From: Streptomyces sp. NBC_00620
Lineage (GTDB): Bacteria > Actinomycetota > Actinomycetes > Streptomycetales > Streptomycetaceae
Direction: 5' to 3'
NCBI RefSeq assembly: GCF_026341825.1
Contig: NZ_JAPENY010000003.1
Span: forward strand, 992,001-1,056,000
Length of the DNA stretch: 64,000 nucleotides
In this document: piece by piece, positions 1 to 8,288 of the stretch
Layout: each line of letters begins with the position of its first letter
How positions within the stretch are numbered: position 1 is the first letter of the stretch
Translations under genes and position numbers: made by a program
The notes under the pieces: model-generated
What the model saw: the letters and a program-made list of their open reading frames with translations, nothing else
Told to the model about the DNA's origin: nothing
Databases searched by the model: none

Positions 1-1133
1 GCCACCAGGGATTCCTCGTGGTCGACCGGCTCGTACGGGGCGTCGCCAGCGGCGGGCTGCGGATGCGGGCGGGCTGCACGCTGGACGAGGTCGCGGGGCT
101 CGCCCGGGGGATGACCATGAAAGAAGCCCTGCACTACAACCCCGAGGGCCGCTACATCCCGCTCGGCGGCGCCAAGGGCGGCATCGACTGCGATCCCCAG
201 GACCCGGCGGCGTACGGCCTTCTGGTGCGCTACCTGCGCGCCATGCGCCCGTACATCGAGAGCTTCTGGACCACGGGCGAGGATCTCGGCCTCACCCAGG
301 ACCTGGTCGACCGGGCCGCCGAGGAGGCGGGGCTCGTCTCGTCCATCCAGGCCGTGTACCCGCTGCTCGACGACGAGGTGGCGGCCAGACGGCGGCTCGC
401 GGACGCCTTCGCGGTCGAGGTGGACGGGATCGGGCTCGACGAGCTGGTCGGCGGCTGCGGTGTCGCCGAGTCGGTGCTCGCGGCTCTGGACCGCGCCGGG
501 ATGCCGTACGCGGGAACGCGCTTCGCCGTGCAGGGACTTGGCACCATGGGAGGGGCCACGGCACGCTTCCTCACGCGCGCGGGACTCACGCTGGTGGCCG
601 TCGCCGACATCAAGGGCACGATCGCCAACCCTGAGGGCCTCGACGTCGACGCGCTGCTCGCGGCACGGGACGCGTACGGGACGGTCGACCGTTCGGCGCT
701 GCGCCCGGCCGACCGTGAACTGCCGGGCGACGCCTGGCTGTCCGTCGACGCGGAGGTGCTGGTGCCCGCGGCGGTCTCGTACGCGATCGACACCGCGAAC
801 CAGCGCCGGATCACCGCCCGTTGGGTCGTCGAGGCGGCCAACATGCCGGTTCTGGCGGAGGCGGAGGAACTGCTCGCGGCGCGCGGGGTCATCGTGCTGC
901 CGGACGTCGTGGTCAACTCCGGGACGAACGCCTGGTGGTGGTGGACGCTGTTCGGCGACATCGGCGCGGACGCGGACGAGGCGTTCGCGTACACACGGCG
1001 CTCCATGCGCGCCCTCATCGACCGGACGCTGGCCCGCGCGGAGGCCGACGGGATCACACCGCGGGCCGCCGCGCACGCCATCGTCGCCGACCGGCTGCCG
1101 GTGATCGCGGAGCGGTTCGGCTGGTACGCATGA
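1..1133 (+). CDS. Glu/Leu/Phe/Val dehydrogenase, 5'-truncated by the window
   Basis: This is an NAD(P)-dependent amino-acid dehydrogenase of the Glu/Leu/Phe/Val family, which oxidatively deaminates an amino acid to its 2-oxo acid. The frame is open from base 3 and the first visible codons read HQGFLVVDRLVRG, a typical internal stretch, so the true start lies upstream and the GTG at 18 is not the start. The substrate-site Lys is in GGAKGG near base 170. The Rossmann glycine motif GLGTMGG lies near base 540, and the C-terminal VVNSGTNAWWWW segment lies near 910-945. The stop is TGA at 1131. The specific substrate cannot be read from what is visible. Confidence 0.88.
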   Translation, partial: HQGFLVVDRLVRGVASGGLRMRAGCTLDEVAGLARGMTMKEALHYNPEGRYIPLGGAKGGIDCDPQDPAAYGLLVRYLRAMRPYIESFWTTGEDLGLTQDLVDRAAEEAGLVSSIQAVYPLLDDEVAARRRLADAFAVEVDGIGLDELVGGCGVAESVLAALDRAGMPYAGTRFAVQGLGTMGGATARFLTRAGLTLVAVADIKGTIANPEGLDVDALLAARDAYGTVDRSALRPADRELPGDAWLSVDAEVLVPAAVSYAIDTANQRRITARWVVEAANMPVLAEAEELLAARGVIVLPDVVVNSGTNAWWWWTLFGDIGADADEAFAYTRRSMRALIDRTLARAEADGITPRAAAHAIVADRLPVIAERFGWYA

Positions 1134-1179
1134 CGGCGGGACCACCGGCACGACCAGCGCGAACCATGGAGACCCGGCT

Positions 1180-1209
1180 CCGACACCACGTCTGGCGAGG
1201 GATTAGGGT
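1180..1209 (+). promoter_or_regulatory. Candidate promoter of the TetR gene (leaderless)
   Basis: CCGACA at 1180-1185, an 18-base spacer, then TAGGGT at 1204-1209. The GTG start follows 6 bases after the -10 hexamer and no Shine-Dalgarno sequence precedes it. That spacing fits a leaderless mRNA. Inference from hexamers only. Confidence 0.4.
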
Positions 1210-1215
1210 TGCCGC

Positions 1216-1836
1216 GTGGCGAGAGTGCGTTTGAACGTGGCGGAGCGGCGTGAGGAGTTGCTGCGCGCCGCCGTCGAACAGATCGAGGCGCGTGGTGTGG
1301 CGGCGGTACGGATCGCCGATGTTGCCTCGGCACTCGGAGTGAGCAACGCGCTGGTGCTGTACCACTTCTCGACCAAGGAGAAGCTGGTCGCCGAGGCGTT
1401 CGCATACGCGGCCGAGGACGATCTGGCCCATCTGCGCAAGTTGCTCGGCCGTCGTACGTCGGCGCTGCGACGGCTGCGGGCCGCGGTGCGCTGGTACGCG
1501 CCGACCGGGCAGGCCAAGGGCTGGCGGCTGTGGATCGAGGGCTGGGCGGCCGCACTGCGCGAGCCCGCGCTGCGGGAGGTCACGTGCTACCTCGACAAGC
1601 AGTGGAAGGCCGCGATCATCGAGGTGATCGCGGAGGGAGTGGCCGCGGGTGAGTTCCGCTGCCCGGATCCCACCGGCACGGCCCTGCGGCTCACGGCGCT
1701 GCTCGACGGTCTCGCCGTCCAGATGACCTCGTACGCGGGTGCCGTTTCGCGAGCGCGGACCCACGAGTGGGTGGACGAGGCACTGGCACGCGAACTGGGC
1801 CTCGACCGCGAGGCGTTGACGGCGGCGGTGCGCTGA
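1216..1836 (+). CDS. TetR/AcrR family transcriptional regulator
   Basis: A 206-residue one-component repressor. The N-terminal helix-turn-helix is clear: residues 12-60 include GVAAVRIADVASALGVSNALVLYHFSTKEKL cut into its usual helices, with the YHFxxKEKL signature. The remaining 140 residues are the helical ligand and dimer domain, similar in layout to BetI-like regulators. The GTG at 1216 is chosen because the HTH begins at the expected distance and a -10 hexamer sits just upstream. It lies 82 bases after the amino-acid dehydrogenase on the same strand but probably has its own promoter. The ligand and target genes are not visible. Confidence 0.88.
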   Translation: MARVRLNVAERREELLRAAVEQIEARGVAAVRIADVASALGVSNALVLYHFSTKEKLVAEAFAYAAEDDLAHLRKLLGRRTSALRRLRAAVRWYAPTGQAKGWRLWIEGWAAALREPALREVTCYLDKQWKAAIIEVIAEGVAAGEFRCPDPTGTALRLTALLDGLAVQMTSYAGAVSRARTHEWVDEALARELGLDREALTAAVR

Positions 1837-1859
1837 GGCACGCGCTTCTCCGGAACGTC

Positions 1860-1906
1860 GAGGGGTGGTTGGTGGTGCCGGGTCCCGGCACCACCAACCA
1901 CCCCTC
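1860..1906. terminator. Perfect 23-bp palindromic bidirectional terminator
   Basis: The arms at 1860-1882 and 1884-1906 are exact reverse complements around a single central base. The element sits between the convergent TetR gene (+) and SGNH hydrolase gene (-), so it can stop transcription from both sides. No T-run follows, as is usual for Streptomyces terminators. Confidence 0.85.
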
Positions 1907-1939
1907 ACTCAGCCGTCGAGCCCGGCATCGCGCCCCGGT

Positions 1940-2758
1940 TCAGGCCACCGCGTCGATCCACGTCTTGATCTCGTCCGGCGAGAGCGTCCCCTTGGCCGCC
2001 ACATGATCCCCGGAGGACTCGCCGCGCAGGCGCCGCCCGATCCACGGGACCAGGTACTCACGCGCCCAGTGGATGTTGTCGCGCCTGGCCTCGAGCGTGC
2101 CGCGCGGCGGAAGGGGCGGCCACGGCTGGTCCGGGTCGGCCGGTACTTCGAGGCCGAGGACCTGGCCGGCCCGGAGCGCGACGCGGGTGTGGCCCTCGGG
2201 TGACAGGTGCAGACGGTCGCCGTCCCAGGCGCGGCGGTCCTGAATCGTCTTCAGGGACCACAGGTCGAGGACATGGCAGCCGTACCGGTCGGCGACGGCC
2301 CGTATGTGCCCGTTGTACGTGGCGATCTTGCCGCGCATGTGCTTCAGCACGGGCACGCCACGGGTGTCGAAGCCGGTCGTCACCATGACGGTGCCGACAT
2401 GTGAGGTGAGATCGGCGACCGCGCGCTCGAAACGCTCCGCGACCTCGTCGGGGTCGACGCCGGGCCGGATGATGTCGTTGCCGCCCGCACAGAAGGAGAC
2501 CAGGTCGGGCGCGAGCTCCTTCGCCCGCGAGAGCTGGTCCTCGACGATCTGGTCGAGCAGTTTGCCGCGCACGGCGAGATTGGTGTAGTTGAAGTCGCCC
2601 TCGGGCTGCCGGTCCGCGAGAAGTACCGCGAACCGGTCGGCCCAGCCGACAAAGGCCCCGTCAGGCCCGGGGTCGCCGACGCCCTCGGTGAAGCTGTCCC
2701 CCACCGCCACGTACGACCCGATCACTGATCTGTTGACACTCTTCGAATCGTCTGCCAC
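1940..2758 (-). CDS. SGNH/GDSL-type hydrolase
   Basis: A 272-residue esterase or lipase of the SGNH superfamily. Block I is GDSFTEGVGD near residue 20, carrying the nucleophilic Ser. Block III is GGNDII, with the oxyanion Asn, near residue 93. Block V is DRLHLSPEGH near residue 185, carrying the catalytic Asp and His. No signal peptide or membrane segment is seen, so a cytoplasmic enzyme is likely. The GTG start gives a short leader before block I. The Shine-Dalgarno sequence is weak and a slightly later start is possible. It is transcribed away from the DUF6250 gene's 3' side and ends at the strong palindromic terminator. The natural substrate cannot be told. Confidence 0.88.
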   Translation of the reverse strand: MADDSKSVNRSVIGSYVAVGDSFTEGVGDPGPDGAFVGWADRFAVLLADRQPEGDFNYTNLAVRGKLLDQIVEDQLSRAKELAPDLVSFCAGGNDIIRPGVDPDEVAERFERAVADLTSHVGTVMVTTGFDTRGVPVLKHMRGKIATYNGHIRAVADRYGCHVLDLWSLKTIQDRRAWDGDRLHLSPEGHTRVALRAGQVLGLEVPADPDQPWPPLPPRGTLEARRDNIHWAREYLVPWIGRRLRGESSGDHVAAKGTLSPDEIKTWIDAVA

Positions 2759-2869
2759 ATCGGCCCATGATTCACCTTCGGGTGTGAGCTACGCGACCGT
2801 AGGAAGGGGTTGACGTGTGGTGAGATAAGCCACTCATAAAGTCTGGGTCAAGCTCGGAATAAGGGCCTG

Positions 2870-3589
2870 TCAGGGGCGGTTGAACAGCCGCCATACCTGG
2901 AAGTCCGTGATCCTGAAGTGGCTCCAGGTGGTGCGGAACGCGAAGTGCCCACTCGTGTACGGCTCCGGGTCGCTGTAGTCGAAGACCAGCCGCCCGTTGT
3001 TCCACCACTGGACGGTGGAGCCGTCCGACACGATCCGCACCCGGTTCGGTTCGTTCGCCGTGAGCAGCGGCTCCGTGTAGTCGTGGATCAGTGGACGCAC
3101 GCCGGCCTCGCCGACGTAACGGCGCAGCCTCGTCGTCGTGTTCGTGTTGGCGCCGTATCCGACGTAGTACGTCTTCAAGTAGTCGTACTCCGCGAGCGCG
3201 CCGCCCCGAGGCGTGGCGAAGAGGTCCGCCGGGGAGCGGACGTCGACGGCGTTCCAGAAGTTGTTCAGGTCGGACACCCGGTCGTTGACACCGCCCGCGG
3301 AGACCGGCGTCGCGGTGTACTCGATGACGTACGGCCCTTCGAGCTTCCGTCTGAACCAGACCGTCGCGCCGGCCGGCACGTCGATGTCCAGGACACCGCG
3401 CGAGGCCGTGACCGTGCCGCCGTTCTCCAGCTCGGCGGCCCAATGACCGAGTCCGTGCCGGAAGCTGTCGTGGGCGAGGAGCCGGCCCCGACGGTAGCGC
3501 GGCGAGGCGCTCGCGGCGGTGGCCGGGACGAGCGCCGCGAGGGCGGCACCGGCGGCCAGGGCTCCGAAGGTTCTACGAGTGGTCGTCAC
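2870..3589 (-). CDS. Tat-exported DUF6250 family protein
   Basis: I start this at the GTG at 3589 because a GGAGG lies 11 bases upstream and the protein then opens with a twin-arginine signal (TRRTFG, hydrophobic Ala-rich stretch, cleavage near ASA). The longer open frame to 3685 has no such support. The roughly 210-residue mature part has the landmarks I associate with DUF6250: TVWFRRKLEGP, NDRVSDLNNFW, YYVGYGANTNTTTRLRRY and a terminal SHFRITDFQVWRL. The family is probably a secreted beta-sandwich acting on or binding polysaccharide, but its activity is not established. A LacI-type operator candidate lies upstream (3616-3627), suggesting sugar-controlled expression. Confidence 0.78.
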   Translation of the reverse strand: MTTTRRTFGALAAGAALAALVPATAASASPRYRRGRLLAHDSFRHGLGHWAAELENGGTVTASRGVLDIDVPAGATVWFRRKLEGPYVIEYTATPVSAGGVNDRVSDLNNFWNAVDVRSPADLFATPRGGALAEYDYLKTYYVGYGANTNTTTRLRRYVGEAGVRPLIHDYTEPLLTANEPNRVRIVSDGSTVQWWNNGRLVFDYSDPEPYTSGHFAFRTTWSHFRITDFQVWRLFNRP

Positions 3590-3615
3590 GGGAAAGCGGA
3601 CCTCCGCGCGGAGTA

Positions 3616-3627
3616 GAAAGCGCTTAC
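3616..3627. promoter_or_regulatory. Candidate LacI-family operator
   Basis: GAAAGCGCTTAC carries the perfect core AAGCGCTT and matches its own reverse complement at 10 of 12 positions. It lies 27 bases upstream of the DUF6250 start. A CG-centred core of this kind is typical of LacI-family sugar repressors. No LacI gene is in the window. Confidence 0.45.
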
Positions 3628-3743
3628 GGAGATCACTGTGCGGCCACCGCGGCACGTCTGTCGACACCTCGTCCGGGCTGTCCACAAGACCGCAATGTGC
3701 CGCTCATGAATCCGAAGGAACGCGGTCCGTCGGCCACGAAACA

Positions 3744-3784
3744 CCGAAGGCCGGACCCCGGGGATCGTGGGGTCCGGCCTTCGG
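3744..3784 (-). terminator. Hairpin terminator after the M23 peptidase gene
   Basis: Sixteen-base arms at 3744-3759 and 3769-3784 pair perfectly around a 9-base loop. The hairpin starts 17 bases beyond the stop of the LysM-M23 gene, which reads toward it. Confidence 0.85.
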
Positions 3785-3800
3785 AGGTAAGGGAGAGGCG

Positions 3801-4724
3801 TCAGCCGACGGTGACACCGTGCGCGCGCAGGTACGCGACCGGGTCCACGTCCGAGCCGTAGTCCGGCGTCGTGCGGATCTCGAAGTGCAGGTGCGGTCCG
3901 GTGACATTGCCGGTCGCGCCGGAGAGGCCGATCTGCTGCCCCTCGGTCACGGTCTGGCCCGCCGAGACGGAGAGGGAGGACATGTGGGCGTACTGCGAGT
4001 ACTGGCCGTCGGTGTGCTGGATGACGACCTGGTTGCCGTACGCGCCGCCCCAGCCCGCCGAGACGACGGTGCCCGCGGCGATGGACTTGATGGTGGTGCC
4101 GGTCGGGACCACGAAGTCCACGCCGGTGTGGTAGCCGCTGGACCACATGCTGCCCGCGGTCTTGTAGGCGGTGCCGACGGTGGCACCCTCGACCGGCAGG
4201 GTGTAGCCGGAGCTGCTGGCGGTGTCGGTCGCCGGGGTCGTGGTCTCGGCGGCCGTCTTGGTGGACGACTCGGAAGACTTGGACGACTGGGTGGACGACT
4301 TCGACTTGGCGGACGACTCAGTGGTGCCGCTCGACGCGGCCTTCTTGCCGATCGTCAGCTTCAGGCCGGGGTGGATCAGAGCCGGGTCCTCGCCGACAGC
4401 CTTGCGGTTGTCCGAGTACAGCTTCTTCCAGCCGCCGCTGACACTCTGGTCGGTGGCGATCTTCGAAAGAGAGTCGCCCGCCTTTACCGCGTAGGTCTTC
4501 GTCGCGGTCTTCTTGGCGGCGGCCGGAGCAGAAGTGGCGGCCTTTTCCTGAGCCGTCGCGGCCTTTTCCTGAGTCGAGGAAACCGTGGCCGTCGGAGTCG
4601 CTGCATGGGCACCGGTGGCCCCCATCAGCGGCAGCGCGAGCGCGGCGCCACCCGTTCCGGCAACGGCGATCGAGCGCGTGAAACGCTGGGACTTGGGACG
4701 GCGGTGCTTACCCTTCGCGGGCAT
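3801..4724 (-). CDS. Secreted LysM-M23 peptidoglycan endopeptidase
   Basis: A 307-residue exported cell-wall hydrolase. Residues 1-41 are a signal peptide (basic start, Ala/Gly-rich core, cleavage after AHA). A LysM domain spans about 77-125 (TYAVKAGDSLSKIA to LTIGKK). A Ser/Thr/Lys linker follows, then an M23 zinc metallopeptidase domain (about 180-300) with the ligands in GYHTGVDF and GPHLHFEI. The protein would bind peptidoglycan through LysM and cut cross-bridges or stem peptides. The ATG is backed by GAGAGGAA six bases upstream. The leader holds a c-di-AMP riboswitch, so expression should fall when c-di-AMP is high, as for other Streptomyces wall hydrolases. It ends at a strong hairpin. 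Confidence 0.92.
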   Translation of the reverse strand: MPAKGKHRRPKSQRFTRSIAVAGTGGAALALPLMGATGAHAATPTATVSSTQEKAATAQEKAATSAPAAAKKTATKTYAVKAGDSLSKIATDQSVSGGWKKLYSDNRKAVGEDPALIHPGLKLTIGKKAASSGTTESSAKSKSSTQSSKSSESSTKTAAETTTPATDTASSSGYTLPVEGATVGTAYKTAGSMWSSGYHTGVDFVVPTGTTIKSIAAGTVVSAGWGGAYGNQVVIQHTDGQYSQYAHMSSLSVSAGQTVTEGQQIGLSGATGNVTGPHLHFEIRTTPDYGSDVDPVAYLRAHGVTVG

Positions 4725-4740
4725 GACGAATTCCTCTCCG

Positions 4741-4868
4741 GCGCCTGCGAGGTGAGCTGTCGGGTGCGGGCTGGAGATGCCCGGCCGCGCTGCTGCGCGG
4801 CTATACCCCTAGCCGTTCCGGAGACCGGAACAGGCGTCTTACCTGTGGGTCCCCCGCTCCTGCCACAT
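4741..4868 (-). ncRNA. c-di-AMP (ydaO/yuaA-type) riboswitch
   Basis: Read on the minus strand, the leader starts with GCGGGGGACCCACAGG and ends with CCCGACAGCTCACCTCGCAGG. These are the conserved 5' and 3' strands of the ydaO motif. Between them lie hairpins, including CCGCGCAGCAGCGCGG, and the segment CAGGCG near 4742-4747 pairs with CGCCTG near 4831-4836 to close the structure. It sits 16 bases before the M23 peptidase start, the usual place for control of Streptomyces wall-hydrolase genes. Recognition is by memory of the motif. A covariance-model scan would settle the exact ends. Confidence 0.88.
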
Positions 4869-4927
4869 ACGGGTGAGTGCGGATTCCGGGCGGCGGCAGG
4901 ATTGGGCGTCCGTCCGGATTGAGGGCG

Positions 4928-4957
4928 AACGTAAGCGAAATGAGAGCGCGTCGACAA
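4928..4957 (-). promoter_or_regulatory. Candidate promoter for the riboswitch-M23 transcript
   Basis: On the minus strand TTGTCG (4957-4952), an 18-base spacer and TACGTT (4933-4928). Transcription would start near 4921, about 50 bases before the riboswitch. Weak hexamers; inference. Confidence 0.35.
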
Positions 4958-5185
4958 CCATGTGGACTTTCTGTGGGCGTGACCCCCTTGATCCATGCCG
5001 GAATTCCCGTCACCCTCTGTGGACCGATGACCTTTCCGGCCTCTCAAATAGCCCGGGAATTCGGGCAGGTTGACAAAAAGGCGTCGCAACACATCGTCAC
5101 GAATATGACGCTGCTCACGCACGTCGACCCACGGCACCTTATTCCAGGGCCAGTTGTAATGAAGCAGCTAATTCGGACAGAACAG
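4958..5185. other. Non-coding upstream region, lower GC
   Basis: This stretch between the alpha-galactosidase 3' end and the riboswitch promoter is less GC-rich than its surroundings. I see no gene in it. A TTGACA occurs at 5070 on the plus strand but has no matching -10 at proper distance and no gene downstream. Confidence 0.5.
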
Positions 5186-7255
5186 TCACATGCGACGCAG
5201 GCGGATAACCGTCGCATCGAGATCCCCGCGCAGCCCCGCCCTCACCCCGTGATGCAGCAGTACCGCACCTCTGTGCATTTCGCCCGTTTCGCGGCACTCG
5301 TACGCTTGTGTCGGGTCGAGTCCGCGTAGCCGGAGCCGCGCGACCGGCTCACCGTGACGCTGGGCCTGGAGCCAGGCGAGGACGACGACCTCGTCGCCAT
5401 GGACGTACTGCACCGCGCTCAGCCCACCCTCCGGGGGCCGCAGCCGGTAGAGGTCACCGCGCTGCACGACGGGCCGGATCTCCTTGTACAGCTCCACCCA
5501 GTCCCGCGCTTCGGCGAGCTCCTGCTCACTCCACTCACTCAGGTCGCCGCCGACGCCGAGTACCCCGGCCATCGCGCTCACGAACCGGAAGCGCAGCGAG
5601 CTGACCCGCCCGTTGAGCTGCGTGTTCGGGCTGTCCGTGACCCAGGCGGCCATGATCCGGGCCGGGTGGATCTGGCTGAAGCCGTCCTGGATGGCGAGCC
5701 GGTCGAGCGGGTCGGTGTTGTCGGAGGTCCACACCTGGTCCGTACGGGCCATGACACCCAGGTCGATACGGCCGCCACCGCCCGAGCAGGACTCGAACGC
5801 GACACCGGGGTGCGCGGCCCGCAGCCGGTCCAGAAGGCCGTACAGGGCCTCCACGTGCGCCACCCACAGCTTCTGCGGATAGCGCTCGCCCGGCCAACCC
5901 GCATCCGTGAAACAGCGATTGAAGTCCCACTTCACGTAGTCGATGGGGGCGCTGGAGAGCAGTCCGTCGAGCTGCTCCCACAGGTACTCCTGGACGTCCG
6001 GGCGCGCGAGATTCAGTACGAGCTGATTGCGGTACTCCGTCCTGGTTCGCCCCTGCTGGAACTGCACCCAGTCGGGGTGCGCGCGGTACAGCTCGCTGTC
6101 CGGATTGACCATTTCCGGCTCGACCCAGATGCCGAACCGCATACCCAGCGCGTGTACGTCCTCGGCGAGCGGCTTCAGGCCGGCCGGGAAGCGGTCCGGG
6201 TTGGGCGTCCAGTCGCCGAGCCCCGCGCGGTCGCTGGTGCGCGCCCCGAACCAGCCGTCGTCGACCACGAACAGCTCGACACCCATGGCCGCGGCCCGCC
6301 GCGCGAGCTTGCGCTGCTGGTCCTCCGAGATGCCGAAGTCGGTGGCCTCCCAGGAGTTGTAGAGCACGGGCCGGTCCTGGTCCACGTCCGGGATGACGTA
6401 CATGCGCTGGTACGCGTGCCAGGCGCGGCTCGCCCCGCCGAAGCCGCCGTCGCTCCAGAGGCCCGCGAAGACGGGCGTGGTGAACGACTCCCCCGGCTCC
6501 AGGCGCAGCAGCCCCGAGTCGTCGTACCCGGCGCCGCCGGTGATCTGCACGCGCGCGTCGGGGAGTTGGGCCACGGAGATCCGCCACGAGCCCGACCAGC
6601 CGAGCGCGCACCCGTACACCTCGCCGCTCTCCTCGGTCGCCTCGCTGTCGAGCGCGACCCACGGCAGGTGCTGGTGCCCGGTGTGCCCGCGTCGGCTGCC
6701 GATGACCTTCTCGCCGTAGGTGAGGTGCGATCGTACGAGCCGGGACTCGGCCGCCCACCGCCCGTGCAGCTGGGACAGCCGCCAGCCGTCACGCTCGGGC
6801 AGCGTCCAGGTCGCGGAGTCGGCGCGCAGCAGCTCCAGAGCGGGCCCCTCGTTGACAAGGCTCACCCGGCGCTCGACGACATCGCCGCGCATCCGGTAGT
6901 GGAGGGTGATGCCGAGCCCGGAGTCGGAGAAGCGCAGCCGCAGCTCGTCCCCGTCCGCCTCGTACTCCTCGAAGCGCCACTCGGTCCCGCGCCGCTCGTC
7001 CGTCCGCACGGACAGGGCGGGGCGTGCGAAGCGGGGGCCGCCCTCGACGGGGTACTCCTCGCGCCCGTCGAGCGGGGACTCGAACGGCCAGTACTGGGGT
7101 GCCGGCAGGGCGGCCAGCGCCTCGGCGTCGGCGAGCGTGATGCGCGGGCCCCAGTGGAGATGCAGTAGCTCGTCGAGTTCGGTGAGCCGCAGTGCATAGC
7201 TGCTCGTCGGCCCCGAAAGAAGCCAGGTACGACCGTCCGCGCCGATCTCCGTCAT
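5186..7255 (-). CDS. Alpha-galactosidase, GH36
   Basis: A 689-residue glycoside hydrolase family 36 enzyme that releases alpha-linked galactose from melibiose, raffinose or galactomannan side chains. It has an N-terminal beta-sandwich (1-280), a (beta/alpha)8 barrel (about 280-600) and a C-terminal beta domain. The barrel carries NSWEATDFGI, FVVDDGWFG, GIWVEPEMVNPDS, and the nucleophile Asp444 in YVKWDFNR. ESCSGGGGRID and the acid/base Asp512 in SDNTDPLDR follow. The 68-residue spacing between the two Asp matches GH36. No signal peptide is present, so it should act on imported sugars in the cytoplasm. ATG at 7255 follows GGGGGATTG. It is divergent from the phosphatase gene, and no sugar transporter adjoins it. 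Confidence 0.93.
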   Translation of the reverse strand: MTEIGADGRTWLLSGPTSSYALRLTELDELLHLHWGPRITLADAEALAALPAPQYWPFESPLDGREEYPVEGGPRFARPALSVRTDERRGTEWRFEEYEADGDELRLRFSDSGLGITLHYRMRGDVVERRVSLVNEGPALELLRADSATWTLPERDGWRLSQLHGRWAAESRLVRSHLTYGEKVIGSRRGHTGHQHLPWVALDSEATEESGEVYGCALGWSGSWRISVAQLPDARVQITGGAGYDDSGLLRLEPGESFTTPVFAGLWSDGGFGGASRAWHAYQRMYVIPDVDQDRPVLYNSWEATDFGISEDQQRKLARRAAAMGVELFVVDDGWFGARTSDRAGLGDWTPNPDRFPAGLKPLAEDVHALGMRFGIWVEPEMVNPDSELYRAHPDWVQFQQGRTRTEYRNQLVLNLARPDVQEYLWEQLDGLLSSAPIDYVKWDFNRCFTDAGWPGERYPQKLWVAHVEALYGLLDRLRAAHPGVAFESCSGGGGRIDLGVMARTDQVWTSDNTDPLDRLAIQDGFSQIHPARIMAAWVTDSPNTQLNGRVSSLRFRFVSAMAGVLGVGGDLSEWSEQELAEARDWVELYKEIRPVVQRGDLYRLRPPEGGLSAVQYVHGDEVVVLAWLQAQRHGEPVARLRLRGLDPTQAYECRETGEMHRGAVLLHHGVRAGLRGDLDATVIRLRRM

Positions 7256-7407
7256 CAATCCCCCACAGATACGAACAGGTGCGATCAGGTACCAACATCA
7301 TCACGCGCTCCGTGCCCTGGAGGCAACGCCTCCGCACCTGCGAAGACGGCGCCTGTGGACAACTCATTGCCCCAGGTACCCATGTCGTATCGTCGATAGC
7401 GCAACGT

Positions 7408-7440
7408 CCGTCGGCGGGCGACGCCGAGCAGCGCCGACGG
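7408..7440 (+). promoter_or_regulatory. Leader hairpin upstream of the tyrosine phosphatase gene
   Basis: Nine-base arms CCGTCGGCG (7408-7416) and CGCCGACGG (7432-7440) pair perfectly around a 15-base loop, 19 bases before the GTG start. A separate TATCG-T-CGATA palindrome at 7388-7398 lies just before it. Role unknown. Confidence 0.4.
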
Positions 7441-7459
7441 TTTATTGGGAGGAGTTCCC

Positions 7460-8257
7460 GTGACGCAGCAGATCCCGTCGACCGAGCCCGAACTGGCCGC
7501 AGTGCGCAACTTCCGCGATGTGGGCGGTCTGCCCACCGTGGACGGCCGACGGGTGCGGTACGGGGTGCTGTTCCGCAGCGGCCACCTCGCGCACGCCACC
7601 GATGAGGACGCCGCGTTCCTCGCCTCCCTCGGCCTGCACACGGTCTTCGACTTCCGCAATGCCTCGGACCAGAAGCTGGAGGGTCCGGACGTCGAGCTGC
7701 CGGGCGTGCGGAACGTGAATCTTCCGCTGACCGACCCGGCCGACGGCGCCGAGTTCTGGAAGATGGTCCGCGACGGCGATCTCGACCAGCTGCGCGCGCT
7801 CCTCGCGGACGGCAAGGGGGCGAACCGAATGATCAACTCCTACCGCGCCATCGTGAAGCAGCGCACCGCGGAGCATTCCCAGGTGCTGCACTCCCTGGCC
7901 GAGGACAGCGTGCCCGCCCTGATGCACTGCGCCGCGGGCAAGGACCGCGCGGGCCTCTCCATAGCCATCACGCTCCTCGCCGTCGGCGTCGAGCGTGATG
8001 CCATCGTGGCCGACTACCTGGAATCGAACGCCGCGCACCGGCGCTACAAGGTCCACCGCAGCAGCGCCTCCGCCTCGGCGTACTCCCCGGAGGTCATGGA
8101 GCTGCTCAGCCCGCTGTTCGATGCGCGCGCCGAATACCTGACGGCGGCCTTCGAGACGATCGAGGAGGCCTGGGGCGGAGTCGACGCCTATCTGGAGCAG
8201 GCGCTGCGGATCACCCCGGAGCTGCGGGACCGCCTGCGCGAGCGGCTCCTCGACTGA
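7460..8257 (+). CDS. Tyrosine-protein phosphatase (Y_phosphatase3 type)
   Basis: A 265-residue cysteine phosphatase of the PF13350 type, the family that includes mycobacterial PtpB-like proteins. The family landmarks are NFRDVGGLPT near residue 19, the LFRSGHLA segment near 40, FDFRNASD near 64, and the P-loop HCAAGKDRAG near 157, with nucleophilic Cys and invariant Arg. The likely substrates are phosphotyrosine proteins or phosphoinositides; the sequence does not separate them. The GTG at 7460 is preferred over the TTG at 7445 because GGGAGGAG precedes it at proper spacing. It is monocistronic and faces the DUF6126 gene convergently. Confidence 0.87.
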   Translation: MTQQIPSTEPELAAVRNFRDVGGLPTVDGRRVRYGVLFRSGHLAHATDEDAAFLASLGLHTVFDFRNASDQKLEGPDVELPGVRNVNLPLTDPADGAEFWKMVRDGDLDQLRALLADGKGANRMINSYRAIVKQRTAEHSQVLHSLAEDSVPALMHCAAGKDRAGLSIAITLLAVGVERDAIVADYLESNAAHRRYKVHRSSASASAYSPEVMELLSPLFDARAEYLTAAFETIEEAWGGVDAYLEQALRITPELRDRLRERLLD

Positions 8258-8288
8258 CGAAGGCCTCCTGGTCCCCTCCGAGCGGCCC

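Noticed and set aside
5070-5110. TTGACA on the plus strand as a promoter
   Set aside because: No -10 hexamer at 16-19 bases and no gene begins downstream on that strand.
4625-5137. Minus-strand frame covering the riboswitch
   Set aside because: It overlaps the conserved RNA motif and the signal-peptide region of the M23 gene in another frame, with no ribosome site.
5354-7168. 604-codon plus-strand frame opposite the alpha-galactosidase
   Set aside because: GH36 catalytic motifs prove the minus strand. The opposite frame is a codon-bias artefact.
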